DNA from: Bacteroidales bacterium
GTDB lineage: Bacteria; Bacteroidota; Bacteroidia; Bacteroidales; GCA-2748055
NCBI GenBank assembly: GCA_029210725.1
Contig: JARGFM010000007.1
Location: forward strand, 62,001-126,000
DNA length: 64,000 nt
Reading direction: 5' to 3'
Of the stretch, positions 1-8,186 are shown piece by piece. Made by a program: the position numbers and the translations under genes. Within the stretch, counting starts at the first letter, position 1. Each line of letters begins with the position of its first letter. The notes below the pieces were generated by a model, which made no database searches, was not told the DNA's origin, and saw only the letters and a program-made list of their open reading frames with translations.

Positions 1-35
1 ATCAGCTTCAGGCAGCTGCGCAGGAAATCCCCGGC

Positions 36-581
36 CTAAAACTGATAACGGATCCCCGTGTGAAGCAGCAAGGAAATGGGGATGGCACTTCCAAATACAG
101 GTTCAACCCTGAAACCAAGGGGTATCCTGATATGATCTGTGGGCTCCAGTTCGTAACCTGCAGCCAGTACTAATCCCAATACCGTTCCTGAACCATCATT
201 AAAGATATGAAAGCCCGGGCCCGCCTGCAGATACATGGACTCACCCAACATCCTTTTGAAACTCATCCCGATGTTGGTGGTCCATTCCGAACGCCAGCGG
301 GAGCCTGAATAATACCCGTCCGTCCATCGGTATTCCCAGTAATAGAGACGGTTCGATCCAATTTCTCCCACAAGAAATAATCCGGGTTTCAGTTCATACT
401 CAGCCACCGCCTTGATAATAACCCCGGTATTGTCCCACTCCTCCAGGGGACTGTAGTTGATGGCATCTTCTATGTCCACCATGGTATACCCCGCTCCGGC
501 CACCAGACCTGCCGACCTGAACTGGGCGCCGGCCGCGGAGAGGGTAAGAAGACCGGCCAGAATAAATCCAACTCGTTTCAT
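36..581 (-). CDS. Small outer-membrane beta-barrel-like protein
   Basis: This is a secreted protein of about 181 residues. The chosen ATG gives MKRVGFILAG followed by a short hydrophobic stretch ending near SAAGAQ, a good Sec signal peptide; an ATG four codons upstream is less likely. The mature part alternates polar and aromatic residues in short strands separated by turns, and ends in the aromatic pattern GIRYQF, as in porin-like outer-membrane barrels. No enzymatic motif is visible. It is transcribed away from the DUF1080 lipoprotein gene, with about 110 bp between the two starts. I infer an outer-membrane location; the specific role is unknown. Confidence 0.7.
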   Translation of the reverse strand: MKRVGFILAGLLTLSAAGAQFRSAGLVAGAGYTMVDIEDAINYSPLEEWDNTGVIIKAVAEYELKPGLFLVGEIGSNRLYYWEYRWTDGYYSGSRWRSEWTTNIGMSFKRMLGESMYLQAGPGFHIFNDGSGTVLGLVLAAGYELEPTDHIRIPLGFRVEPVFGSAIPISLLLHTGIRYQF

Positions 582-691
582 AATAAGCATATTGATTCCA
601 GTAAATGTATGCAAATGGCGCAATTAAGTCAAGCTGGACTAATTGATACTCATTTCGTATCTTGCAACAAACAACCCTGAAAACTAAACTC

Positions 692-1507
692 ATGAAAAAG
701 ATCTGTATACTCCTTTTCCTTCTTTCTGTTCTTTGTTCCTGCAAGCAGAATCCGGGCAACAACAAGGTGACTCAAAATGTCAAAGCTGCCGAAGCTCAGG
801 AATGGATCCAGCTGTTTAACGGCCAGAACCTGGATGGCTGGGTCATTAAAATGACCAAACACCCCCTGGGTGAAAATTACAACAACACCTTCCGGGTGGA
901 AGACGGGATGATGGTAACCCGCTACGACCAGTATGAATCCTTTGACGGGGAGTACGGACATATCTTTTATAAAACCCCTTACTCCCACTACAGGCTTCGC
1001 GTCGAATACCGGGTGGTGGGGGAACAGGTGCCCGGCGGAGCCGGATGGGCCATCAGGAACAGTGGGGTCATGTTTCATGCCCAGGCGCCCGAAAGCATGC
1101 TGGTGGACCAGGAGTTTCCGGTAAGTATAGAGGCACAGTTTCTCGGCGGACTGGGCGATGGTCCGCGGCCAACGGGTAATCTCTGCACCCCGGGGACCAA
1201 TGTGGTAATTGATGGCCAGTTGATTACCGACCATTGTATCAACTCCGGCTCGGATACCTTTGACGGTGAAGAGTGGGTTTACTTTGAACTTATTGTCCAT
1301 GGAGACAGCATTATTCACCATCTGGTGAACGGGGATACGGTGCTCAGCTATATGAAACCTCAGATTGGCGGCGGCAACGGTCCGGAAGATTATCCGGTTC
1401 CCTTGGGAACCTTGATCAGCTCCGGATATATCGCCCTGCAGGCCGAGAGCCACCCCTTCGATTTCAGGAAAGTGGAACTGCTTGACCTCTCACTTGTTCC
1501 GAATTGA
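692..1507 (+). CDS. DUF1080 (3-keto-disaccharide hydrolase family) lipoprotein
   Basis: A lipoprotein of about 271 residues. The ATG at 692 gives MKKICILLFLLSVLCSC, a signal peptide with a lipobox ending in Cys. The body starts with EWIQLFNGQNLDGWV, the characteristic opening of the DUF1080/laminin-G-like fold, and has RNSGVMFHAQ and the late strand YIALQAESHPFDFRKVELLDL, both typical of the family. Family members bind or hydrolyse 3-keto-glycosides and other plant or bacterial glycosides in the periplasm of Bacteroidota; the substrate here cannot be read from the sequence. It stands alone ahead of the acyl carrier protein gene. The family call is firm and the activity is inferred. Confidence 0.85.
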   Translation: MKKICILLFLLSVLCSCKQNPGNNKVTQNVKAAEAQEWIQLFNGQNLDGWVIKMTKHPLGENYNNTFRVEDGMMVTRYDQYESFDGEYGHIFYKTPYSHYRLRVEYRVVGEQVPGGAGWAIRNSGVMFHAQAPESMLVDQEFPVSIEAQFLGGLGDGPRPTGNLCTPGTNVVIDGQLITDHCINSGSDTFDGEEWVYFELIVHGDSIIHHLVNGDTVLSYMKPQIGGGNGPEDYPVPLGTLISSGYIALQAESHPFDFRKVELLDLSLVPN

Positions 1508-1547
1508 AAGTTTTTATATCTTATCAGCTTACTTAAATTTTCTCATA

Positions 1548-1787
1548 ATGGAAAGAAATGAAATCCTGACGCGCGTCAAGGACGTGGTAAGTAGTGTGCT
1601 AAATGTCGACAGTTCCGAGATCACCGAGAAATCCAACTTTATTTTCGACCTGGGAGCCGATTCCATGCAGAGTATTGAGCTGGTGGCCGGATTTGAGGAG
1701 GAATTTAATATCGAGATGGACCAGGACAAGGCACTTGAAGTTCAGAGTATTGACGATGCAGTAAATTTCATTGCCGGATATCTTTAA
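1548..1787 (+). CDS. Acyl carrier protein
   Basis: A 79-residue protein with the acyl carrier signature FDLGADSMQSIEL; Ser39 is the expected phosphopantetheine attachment site. It is acidic and helical throughout, at the normal length for the family. The ATG at 1548 was preferred because residues upstream of it in the open frame do not match the family. The central motif reads DSMQ rather than the DSLD of the usual fatty-acid AcpP, so it may be a specialised carrier rather than the housekeeping one. The next gene, 25 bp downstream, is an ADP-forming acyl-CoA synthetase, suggesting joint acyl-group handling; this is inference. Confidence 0.9.
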   Translation: MERNEILTRVKDVVSSVLNVDSSEITEKSNFIFDLGADSMQSIELVAGFEEEFNIEMDQDKALEVQSIDDAVNFIAGYL

Positions 1788-1812
1788 TCAAACCGGACCC
1801 TGACCCAGCCCC

Positions 1813-3957
1813 ATGGAAGATTTAAGACAACTGCGCCAGCAAAACCTGGAGACGATTTTTCATCCGAAATCGGTAGCCATTGTTGGAACGAATAAAGTAA
1901 AAGGTACCGTTCCGCACGACATCCTTGACAATATCCTGAAAGCTGACTTTAATGGTATTGTTTACCCTGTAAGCCCGGGAGAAAAGAGCATCAAAGGAAT
2001 CAAAGCCTATAAATATGTGGTGGATATCCCCGACGATGTGGACCTGGCCATCCTGGTATTTCCAAGCTCGGTTTGCCATATGGCCCTGGAACAGTGCGGG
2101 CAGAAGGGCATCAAATCCGTGATCATCATCTCTGCAGGATACAAGGAGGTAGGTGAAGCGGGACTGAGAAGAGAGCAGCAGCTGGTAGAGATTGCCAGGA
2201 AATATGATATTTCCTTTATCGGCCCCAACTGCCTGGGAGTCATCAATACGGCTCCCGGCACCATGCTGAACGCCTCCTTTGCCAGAGAGATGCCGGAACA
2301 GGGCAATATCGGGTTCCTCTCCCAGAGCGGGGCTCTCTGCACGGCGGTGCTGGACTATGCCAGTGCCAAGCATATCGGTTTTTCCAAATTCATCAGTTTT
2401 GGGAACAAAGCGGATATCAGTGAGATAGACCTCCTGTACTACCTGATGAATGACGAAGAGACCAAAGTGATCCTGATGTACCTGGAGGAGGTCAGCGATG
2501 GCACTGCTTTGATGCAGGCAGCCCGCGATGTAATTGAGAAAAGCGGAAAACCCATTCTTGTGATTAAATCGGGACGGACCGACGAAGGGGCTTCAGCTGC
2601 CGCCTCTCACACAGGGTCCATGACCGGTAAGGATGAGGTCTGTGATGCAGCCTTTGAACAGGCCGGGATCATTCGTTGCAATAACATTGAAGAGATGTTT
2701 AATAAGGCCATTGCCTTTGCCTATCAGGCTCCCCCAGCTTCGGAAAAAGTAGCCATTATCACCAATGCAGGAGGACCGGGGGTACTGACCACCGATGCAG
2801 CGATCACCACCGGACTGAAACTGGCGAAGTTCTCTGAAAAGACCACTGCCATACTGAAAAAAGCTCTTCCGGCTACCGCAAACATCCATAACCCGGTGGA
2901 TGTGATCGGAGATGCCCGTTCGGATCGCTATCTGGCGGCCATCCAGGCAGCCTTCGAAGATCCGGACGTAGCCGGTGTCTTTGTGATCCTGACCCCGCAG
3001 TCCATGACAGATATCGATGCCATTGCGGCGGATGTGGCCAGGATTGCACATGCTCAGACCAAGCCGATTTACACCTCCTTTATGGGTGAAAAGGATGTGG
3101 CCTCCGGAATCGACCTGCTTCAGAGGCACAGGATTCCTCACTATATCCTGCCCGAATCCATGTGCACTTCCTGCCAGGCCGTATATCATTTTCATAAGAA
3201 TATAAAAACACAAGTGCGCCGGCTTTCCGCCCTGACAAATATTCAGGAAGATCTGGCCAGGAAGCTGATGGATAAAGTGCACTCCAATGGCAGGAGCTAT
3301 ATCCCGGAGGTGGAGAGCATTGAATTACTGAAAACCTACGGCCTGCCCGTTCCCCGGGGAAAACTGGCCACCTCAGCCAGTGAAGCAGTTAAGATTGCGG
3401 AAGAGATCGGATACCCGGTTGTTTTGAAGGTGGTCTCCGACGACATCGTCCATAAATCGGATGTGAAGGGAGTGGAACTCAACCTGGGCAATGCCGGCGA
3501 GCTCACAGCTGCCTGGGACAGAATTCACAAACAGGTGGAAAAAACCATGCCTGATGCCTCCATTAGCGGCCTGTATGTCGTCAGGATGATCACCGGAAGC
3601 GAGGAGATCATCCTGGGAATTAAAAGAGATCCTTCCTTCGGCCCCGTTCTGATGTTTGGACTGGGAGGGATCTTTGTGGAGATATTCCGCGATGTAAGCT
3701 TTGGCATTGCTCCCCTCAGCCGGGAGGAGGCCAGAAAAATGATAGAGCGGACCCGGGCCTTTAAGATCCTCAGAGGAACCAGGGGCAGGAATCCCAGAGA
3801 TATTGAATCTATCGTGGATGCACTGCAGAGACTGGGACAACTGGCTCTGGACTTCCCTGAAATAGAGGAGCTGGATATTAATCCGCTTTTCGTTATGGAT
3901 GAAGGACAGGGCAGTGTGATAGGCGATGCAAGAATGATACTGACTAAAAGCAATTAA
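1813..3957 (+). CDS. ADP-forming acetate/acyl-CoA ligase, fused alpha-beta subunits
   Basis: A 714-residue NDP-forming acyl-CoA synthetase that interconverts an acyl-CoA plus ADP and phosphate with a free acid plus ATP. Domains in order: an N-terminal CoA-binding Rossmann domain (FHPKSVAIVGTN), a succinyl-CoA-ligase-like flavodoxin domain (GFLSQSGALCTAVLDYA), a second ligase-CoA domain with the phosphorylated-His loop ASHTGS (His266), and a C-terminal ATP-grasp domain (YPVVLKVVSDDIVHKSDVKG, then ELDINPLFV). The length matches one-chain fusions of the archaeal AcdA and AcdB subunits. It can conserve energy by substrate-level phosphorylation in fermentation or amino-acid catabolism. The substrate is not predictable from sequence. 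The gene follows the acyl carrier protein closely and was probably co-transcribed with it. Confidence 0.88.
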   Translation: MEDLRQLRQQNLETIFHPKSVAIVGTNKVKGTVPHDILDNILKADFNGIVYPVSPGEKSIKGIKAYKYVVDIPDDVDLAILVFPSSVCHMALEQCGQKGIKSVIIISAGYKEVGEAGLRREQQLVEIARKYDISFIGPNCLGVINTAPGTMLNASFAREMPEQGNIGFLSQSGALCTAVLDYASAKHIGFSKFISFGNKADISEIDLLYYLMNDEETKVILMYLEEVSDGTALMQAARDVIEKSGKPILVIKSGRTDEGASAAASHTGSMTGKDEVCDAAFEQAGIIRCNNIEEMFNKAIAFAYQAPPASEKVAIITNAGGPGVLTTDAAITTGLKLAKFSEKTTAILKKALPATANIHNPVDVIGDARSDRYLAAIQAAFEDPDVAGVFVILTPQSMTDIDAIAADVARIAHAQTKPIYTSFMGEKDVASGIDLLQRHRIPHYILPESMCTSCQAVYHFHKNIKTQVRRLSALTNIQEDLARKLMDKVHSNGRSYIPEVESIELLKTYGLPVPRGKLATSASEAVKIAEEIGYPVVLKVVSDDIVHKSDVKGVELNLGNAGELTAAWDRIHKQVEKTMPDASISGLYVVRMITGSEEIILGIKRDPSFGPVLMFGLGGIFVEIFRDVSFGIAPLSREEARKMIERTRAFKILRGTRGRNPRDIESIVDALQRLGQLALDFPEIEELDINPLFVMDEGQGSVIGDARMILTKSN

Positions 3958-3973
3958 CTAAAACTGAAACACT

Positions 3974-4792
3974 ATGAGAATTGTAATCAAAGACACCCGA
4001 AAGGAAACAGGAAAATGGACCGCCGACTATATATGGAAGAAGATCGAAGCATTTGGTCCCACGCCCGAAAAACCCTTTGTGCTGGGGCTTCCGACAGGTT
4101 CCTCTCCCAAGCCTGTTTACCAGGAGTGGATCAACATGTACAAAGCAGGCAAAATCTCCTTCAAAAACGTGGTAACCTTTAACATGGATGAGTATGTAAA
4201 AATCCCCGAGGACCACCCGGAGAGCTATCATTCCTTCATGTATGAAAATCTCTTTAATCATATTGACATTCCCGCTGAAAACATCCATATCCTGAATGGC
4301 AACGCGCCCGATCTGCAGAAGGAATGCAGGGAGTACGAAGAGAAGATAGAAAAATACGGAGGCATTGAACTGTTTCTCGGGGGGATCGGACCGGACGGGC
4401 ACATTGCTTTCAACGAGCCGGGATCGTCCCTGGCTTCCCGTACCAGGGTAAAAACCCTCAGCTACGATACCATTCTGGCAAACTCCAGGTTCTTTGATAA
4501 CGATATGTCAAAGGTTCCCACCCAGGCGCTGACCGTGGGGGTGGGTACCGTGATGGACGCCAGGGAGGTGGTCATCATCATTACCGGCTTCAATAAGGCC
4601 CGGGCGGTCCGGGAGGTGATTGAAGGCGGAGTGAGCCATATGTGGACCGTTTCCATGCTGCAGCTGCACCAGCATGCAGTGATCGCCATGGACGAACCTG
4701 CCACCATGGAGCTGCAGGTCGAATCTGTAAAATACTTCAAGGATATTGAAGAGATTGCCGGTGATAAAATGCCCAACCATAACCAAGAATGA
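3974..4792 (+). CDS. nagB: Glucosamine-6-phosphate deaminase
   Basis: A 272-residue NagB. It converts glucosamine-6-phosphate to fructose-6-phosphate and ammonia, linking amino-sugar use to glycolysis. Diagnostic motifs are all present: the phosphate loop [13 protein letters not shown] near residue 38, FNMDEYV with the proton-abstracting Asp, [17 protein letters not shown] with the ring-opening Asp/His pair, and SRTRVKTL. The length is typical. Its stop codon overlaps the start of the DUF4954 gene by 4 bp (ATGA), so the two are translationally coupled. Confidence 0.95.
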   Translation: MRIVIKDTRKETGKWTADYIWKKIEAFGPTPEKPFVLGLPTGSSPKPVYQEWINMYKAGKISFKNVVTFNMDEYVKIPEDHPESYHSFMYENLFNHIDIPAENIHILNGNAPDLQKECREYEEKIEKYGGIELFLGGIGPDGHIAFNEPGSSLASRTRVKTLSYDTILANSRFFDNDMSKVPTQALTVGVGTVMDAREVVIIITGFNKARAVREVIEGGVSHMWTVSMLQLHQHAVIAMDEPATMELQVESVKYFKDIEEIAGDKMPNHNQE

Positions 4793-6777
4793 GCTATCGT
4801 CCTTTAAACAATTCCGAAATAACAGCCCTTCAGAACCAGGGCTGTTTTTCTTCCGATTGGTCCAGGATTGAGGTGGCCGAACCCTTCTCTGTCGAATCCA
4901 TATACCAGGTCCGGTTTATGGGGGCGGTCCGACTGGGAAGACTGGGTGGCCTCATTGAAACCAGTACGGGAGAGCATCTGAGCTCGGGTCTCTACCACTG
5001 TAAAATCGAAAACTGTGAGATCGGTAACGATGTCCTGATCGACAATGTACAGGTATTGAAGAACTACCGGATCATGGATCGGGTGATCATAGAGCATACA
5101 CATTCCCTTTCTGTAAACGCTGCTTCCTCTTTCGGGAACGGATTTGAGATTGAAGTGCTCAACGAAGGCGGAGGAAGGGAATTGAAGATCTTTGACCGGC
5201 TCTCTTCCCAGCTGGCCTATATGCTGGTTTGCTACCGGCACGACACCGCTTTTATCGAAACGGTGAACAGCATGATTGATGCCTATGCAGCGGAGTGCCT
5301 TTCGGGGACCGGGACCATTGGAACCGGAACCAGGATCATCCATGCCGGCACCATCTCGGAAGTAAACATCGGGGAACACGCTTTGATCCACGGAGCCACT
5401 CTTCTGAAAAATGGCACCATCGCCTCCAAAGCAGAGGCTCCTGCCATCGTGGGAGAAAATGTGATCGCGAAAAACTTTATCCTGCTGTCCGGTTCCAAGG
5501 TTGATGGCGGAGCATTGATAGATAAGAGCTTTGTGGGACAGGGGGTGGAGATCGGCAAACAGTTTTCAGCCGAAAACAGCCTCTTTTTTGCAAATTCTGA
5601 AGCCTTTCACGGCGAGGCGGTCAGCATCTTTGGCGGGCCCTACACGGTCTCTCACCACAAATCCTCTCTCCTGATTGCCGGCATGTACTCCTTTTACAAT
5701 GCAGGCAGCGGTACCAATCAGAGTAATCACATGTACAAACTGGGACCCGTGCATCAGGGCATCCTGGAGCGGGGCTCCAAAACCGGCTCCTTTGCCTACC
5801 TGCTCTGGCCCTGCCGCATTGGTGCATACTCGGTGGTAATGGGCAAGAACCTGGCCAGTTTCGATGCCAGTGATTTTCCCTTCTCGTATATCAACGTGGA
5901 TCACGAAAGGAGCATCCTGACACCCGGGATGAATCTTTTTACGGTGGGAACCCGCCGGGACAGTGAAAAATGGCCCAAACGGGACAAGCGGAAGGATCCG
6001 GTGAAGTATGATCTGATCAATTTTGACTTCCTGAGTCCCTATATAATTGAGAAAGTCCTGGCTGCGCTGGACACTCTGGGTGAACTGTACGAGAAAGCGG
6101 CCAAGAAACAGGAGAGCGTTTTTTACAAAGGGATCCGGATCAAACGGCTGATGCTAAAATCGACCCGGAAGTTCTATGAAATGGCGGTAAACATCTTCCT
6201 GGGGAACCAGTTAATCCGGAAACTGGCCCTGGCCGCTGAGGCTCCTGACCTGGAAAGCATACAGAAACTGCTGGCACCCGGTCCGGGCCCCGTTCCGGAG
6301 AAATGGCTGGACCTCTCCGGGATGATCGCTTCGGAGCAGGCTGTTCAGCAACTGCTTGCGGATATCCAGTCGGACCGGGTGAATACCCTGGATAAGATCT
6401 CCACCGCCATGGAACATATACATGCGGCGTATGAGGACCAGGCCTGGACCTGGACCACCCGTATACTCGGAGAACGCTTTGGGGTGAATGTCGAACAGAT
6501 TAACGCCGCTGAGCTCCTGAAGCTGGTGGAAAGCTGGGAGAGTGAAACCATCAAGCTGGACAAAATGATCCTGAACGATGCAGGCAAGGAGTTTGATAAC
6601 AGCAGCAAGATCGGATTCGGACCGGACGGGGATGAGGAGGTGCGCGACCTGGACTTCGAAGCGGTCCGGGGAGTCCCCGACGAAAACAAGTTTATTATCG
6701 GTATCAGGGAGGAGATCAGGCAGACGGAGCGCAAAGCCGCTGTGCTGAAAGAGATGATTCAGGGACTGACGGATTAA
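4789..6777 (+). CDS. DUF4954 family protein (left-handed beta-helix, GlmU-like)
   Basis: A 662-residue protein of the Bacteroidota DUF4954 family. The first two thirds show many hexapeptide-type turns (for example [20 protein letters not shown] and [20 protein letters not shown]), indicating a left-handed beta-helix like the acetyl/nucleotidyl-transferases of sugar metabolism. The last third is helical and acidic. No signal peptide is seen, so it should be cytoplasmic. It overlaps nagB by 4 bp, tying it to glucosamine-phosphate metabolism. The biochemical activity of the family is not known to me, and the helix fold alone does not prove an acyltransferase. Confidence 0.75.
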   Translation: MSYRPLNNSEITALQNQGCFSSDWSRIEVAEPFSVESIYQVRFMGAVRLGRLGGLIETSTGEHLSSGLYHCKIENCEIGNDVLIDNVQVLKNYRIMDRVIIEHTHSLSVNAASSFGNGFEIEVLNEGGGRELKIFDRLSSQLAYMLVCYRHDTAFIETVNSMIDAYAAECLSGTGTIGTGTRIIHAGTISEVNIGEHALIHGATLLKNGTIASKAEAPAIVGENVIAKNFILLSGSKVDGGALIDKSFVGQGVEIGKQFSAENSLFFANSEAFHGEAVSIFGGPYTVSHHKSSLLIAGMYSFYNAGSGTNQSNHMYKLGPVHQGILERGSKTGSFAYLLWPCRIGAYSVVMGKNLASFDASDFPFSYINVDHERSILTPGMNLFTVGTRRDSEKWPKRDKRKDPVKYDLINFDFLSPYIIEKVLAALDTLGELYEKAAKKQESVFYKGIRIKRLMLKSTRKFYEMAVNIFLGNQLIRKLALAAEAPDLESIQKLLAPGPGPVPEKWLDLSGMIASEQAVQQLLADIQSDRVNTLDKISTAMEHIHAAYEDQAWTWTTRILGERFGVNVEQINAAELLKLVESWESETIKLDKMILNDAGKEFDNSSKIGFGPDGDEEVRDLDFEAVRGVPDENKFIIGIREEIRQTERKAAVLKEMIQGLTD

Positions 6778-6784
6778 TTCCCTT

Positions 6785-6803
6785 CTGCCGGGTATCCCGG
6801 CAG
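6785..6803. terminator. Hairpin between convergent genes
   Basis: A perfect 8-bp stem (ctgccggg / cccggcag) with a 3-nt loop lies just after the DUF4954 stop and before the tail of the oppositely oriented gene. No strong T-run follows on either side, so it may be a weak or bidirectional terminator. Confidence 0.4.
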
Positions 6804-6843
6804 TATGGAACGAAGTCCTGCTCTGATGGTGAATTCCTCTTTT

Positions 6844-8163
6844 CTACCTTCTTTTTGACGGTTCTGCAGACCGGCCGGGGGCTGACCTGGACGGCGCTGC
6901 TGAGCGTGTGGAGGGTTTTGTCGCAGCGGGCCTGCTCGGCTGGTATTGCGGTTTGCTGCGCTGGTATTGCTGCGACCTGGCCGCTCCCTGGCTTCTGGAG
7001 TTATATTCCCTGTTCAGAATGCTGGCCGGTGATGAAGCAGGCCGGGTATAACTACTGGTGGAGCTGTTCGCCGGCGAAGCTTGCTGCCTGGTGGCGGGCT
7101 GTTGACCCACCGGGGGCCTGACATTCTCAGGGGAAGTCCTGTTATCTCTCTGGATAGCACCACGTCCATTATTCACCCGGTTCCAGTCGTTCCCGTCCTT
7201 GCGGTAAACATTGCCCTGGCGATCGGTATAGACGTTGTTGGGGGTATTGGAGGGCCTGGCCACAGGCCTGCTTGAATAAGCGGCCGTTGAAACTCTGTTG
7301 CCCGTCCCTGGATCATAGACTTTGTTCCCGGTCCTTCTGACCCCCTGGGCCCGGTTATTATAGACATTGCTGGTCGGCCTTGCTCTGTAGGCATAAGGGG
7401 CGGGCCTGCCAGAGGAAGACCGGCTGCCCTCATAATATCCTGCCCGGTAGCCACTGGAATAGCTATGGCGGTATCCATAGTGATAACCGGACCTGTAACC
7501 GATGGGACCCCACCAGCCTCTGTACGGCGATCCCCATCCATAGGTCATCCAGTTGTAGGAGTATCCAAAGGAAAATCCCCACCCTGTGTACGGATTCCAA
7601 AAAGCCCGGTAGCCGTAGGTAAGCGGTCTGGAATAGTAACGAACCCCGTACCAGGGTCTGTAATAGTATCCTGTTCCGTAATAAACACAGCCCCTGTAGG
7701 CGTAGGAGTGGATGTAGCCTGGCGTATATCCCACATAAACCACCTCGGGCGTCGAATCGTAGATATAGACATACTTCACATTGTAAACCGGCGATTCCGG
7801 GGGAATCTCCTGAACCATGGCCGGAACCTCGGTACTAACCATCCACGGGCCCAGGGCAGAACCCGATTCAAACCAGATCGCGTTGTCGCAGCAATAATAG
7901 AGCTTGTCAATCTGGAGAACGGACTTATCCGTATTCACGGCATAATTCATCCGGGTATTCCCCACCTGCTCAAACCTGGGTTGTCCATCATAGTTCACAT
8001 CCAGTCTGGCCTCCCAGCGATCCACCTCAGCAGTCTGGGGGATCTGGTTCTCCAGGATCGCCTCTTTTGCCTCCCTGGTGCCTGCAATACTGGAACGAAC
8101 CGATCCCATATCCGAATCGGCTGGTATACTGGTAAATCCTTCCGGGATCTTATCGGGATCCAC
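6844..8163 (-). CDS. Tyr/Gly-rich 'carbohydrate-binding family V/XII'-type protein, 5'-truncated
   Basis: A frame of 439 codons from a GTG. It resembles a family often annotated as carbohydrate-binding family V/XII: IPEGFTSIPADSDMGSVRSS, LYYCCDNAIWF, a segment full of Tyr, Gly and Trp with YGTGYYYRPWYGVRYY, then a disordered Ser/Arg/Pro-rich tail. Family-like residues continue upstream of the GTG without a start codon (SGRWYRSNSLTNGPWTF, and before that EYYILA), back to an in-frame TAA at about 8244. The real protein therefore began further upstream, and its N-terminus and signal peptide are missing. The function is unknown; similar proteins are exported. It faces a second gene that also lacks its 5' end, so the join near 8.23 kb looks like a breakpoint or an assembly error. 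Confidence 0.6.
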   Translation of the reverse strand: MDPDKIPEGFTSIPADSDMGSVRSSIAGTREAKEAILENQIPQTAEVDRWEARLDVNYDGQPRFEQVGNTRMNYAVNTDKSVLQIDKLYYCCDNAIWFESGSALGPWMVSTEVPAMVQEIPPESPVYNVKYVYIYDSTPEVVYVGYTPGYIHSYAYRGCVYYGTGYYYRPWYGVRYYSRPLTYGYRAFWNPYTGWGFSFGYSYNWMTYGWGSPYRGWWGPIGYRSGYHYGYRHSYSSGYRAGYYEGSRSSSGRPAPYAYRARPTSNVYNNRAQGVRRTGNKVYDPGTGNRVSTAAYSSRPVARPSNTPNNVYTDRQGNVYRKDGNDWNRVNNGRGAIQRDNRTSPENVRPPVGQQPATRQQASPANSSTSSYTRPASSPASILNREYNSRSQGAARSQQYQRSKPQYQPSRPAATKPSTRSAAPSRSAPGRSAEPSKRR

Positions 8164-8186
8164 AAAGGTCCACGGTCCGTTTGTAA

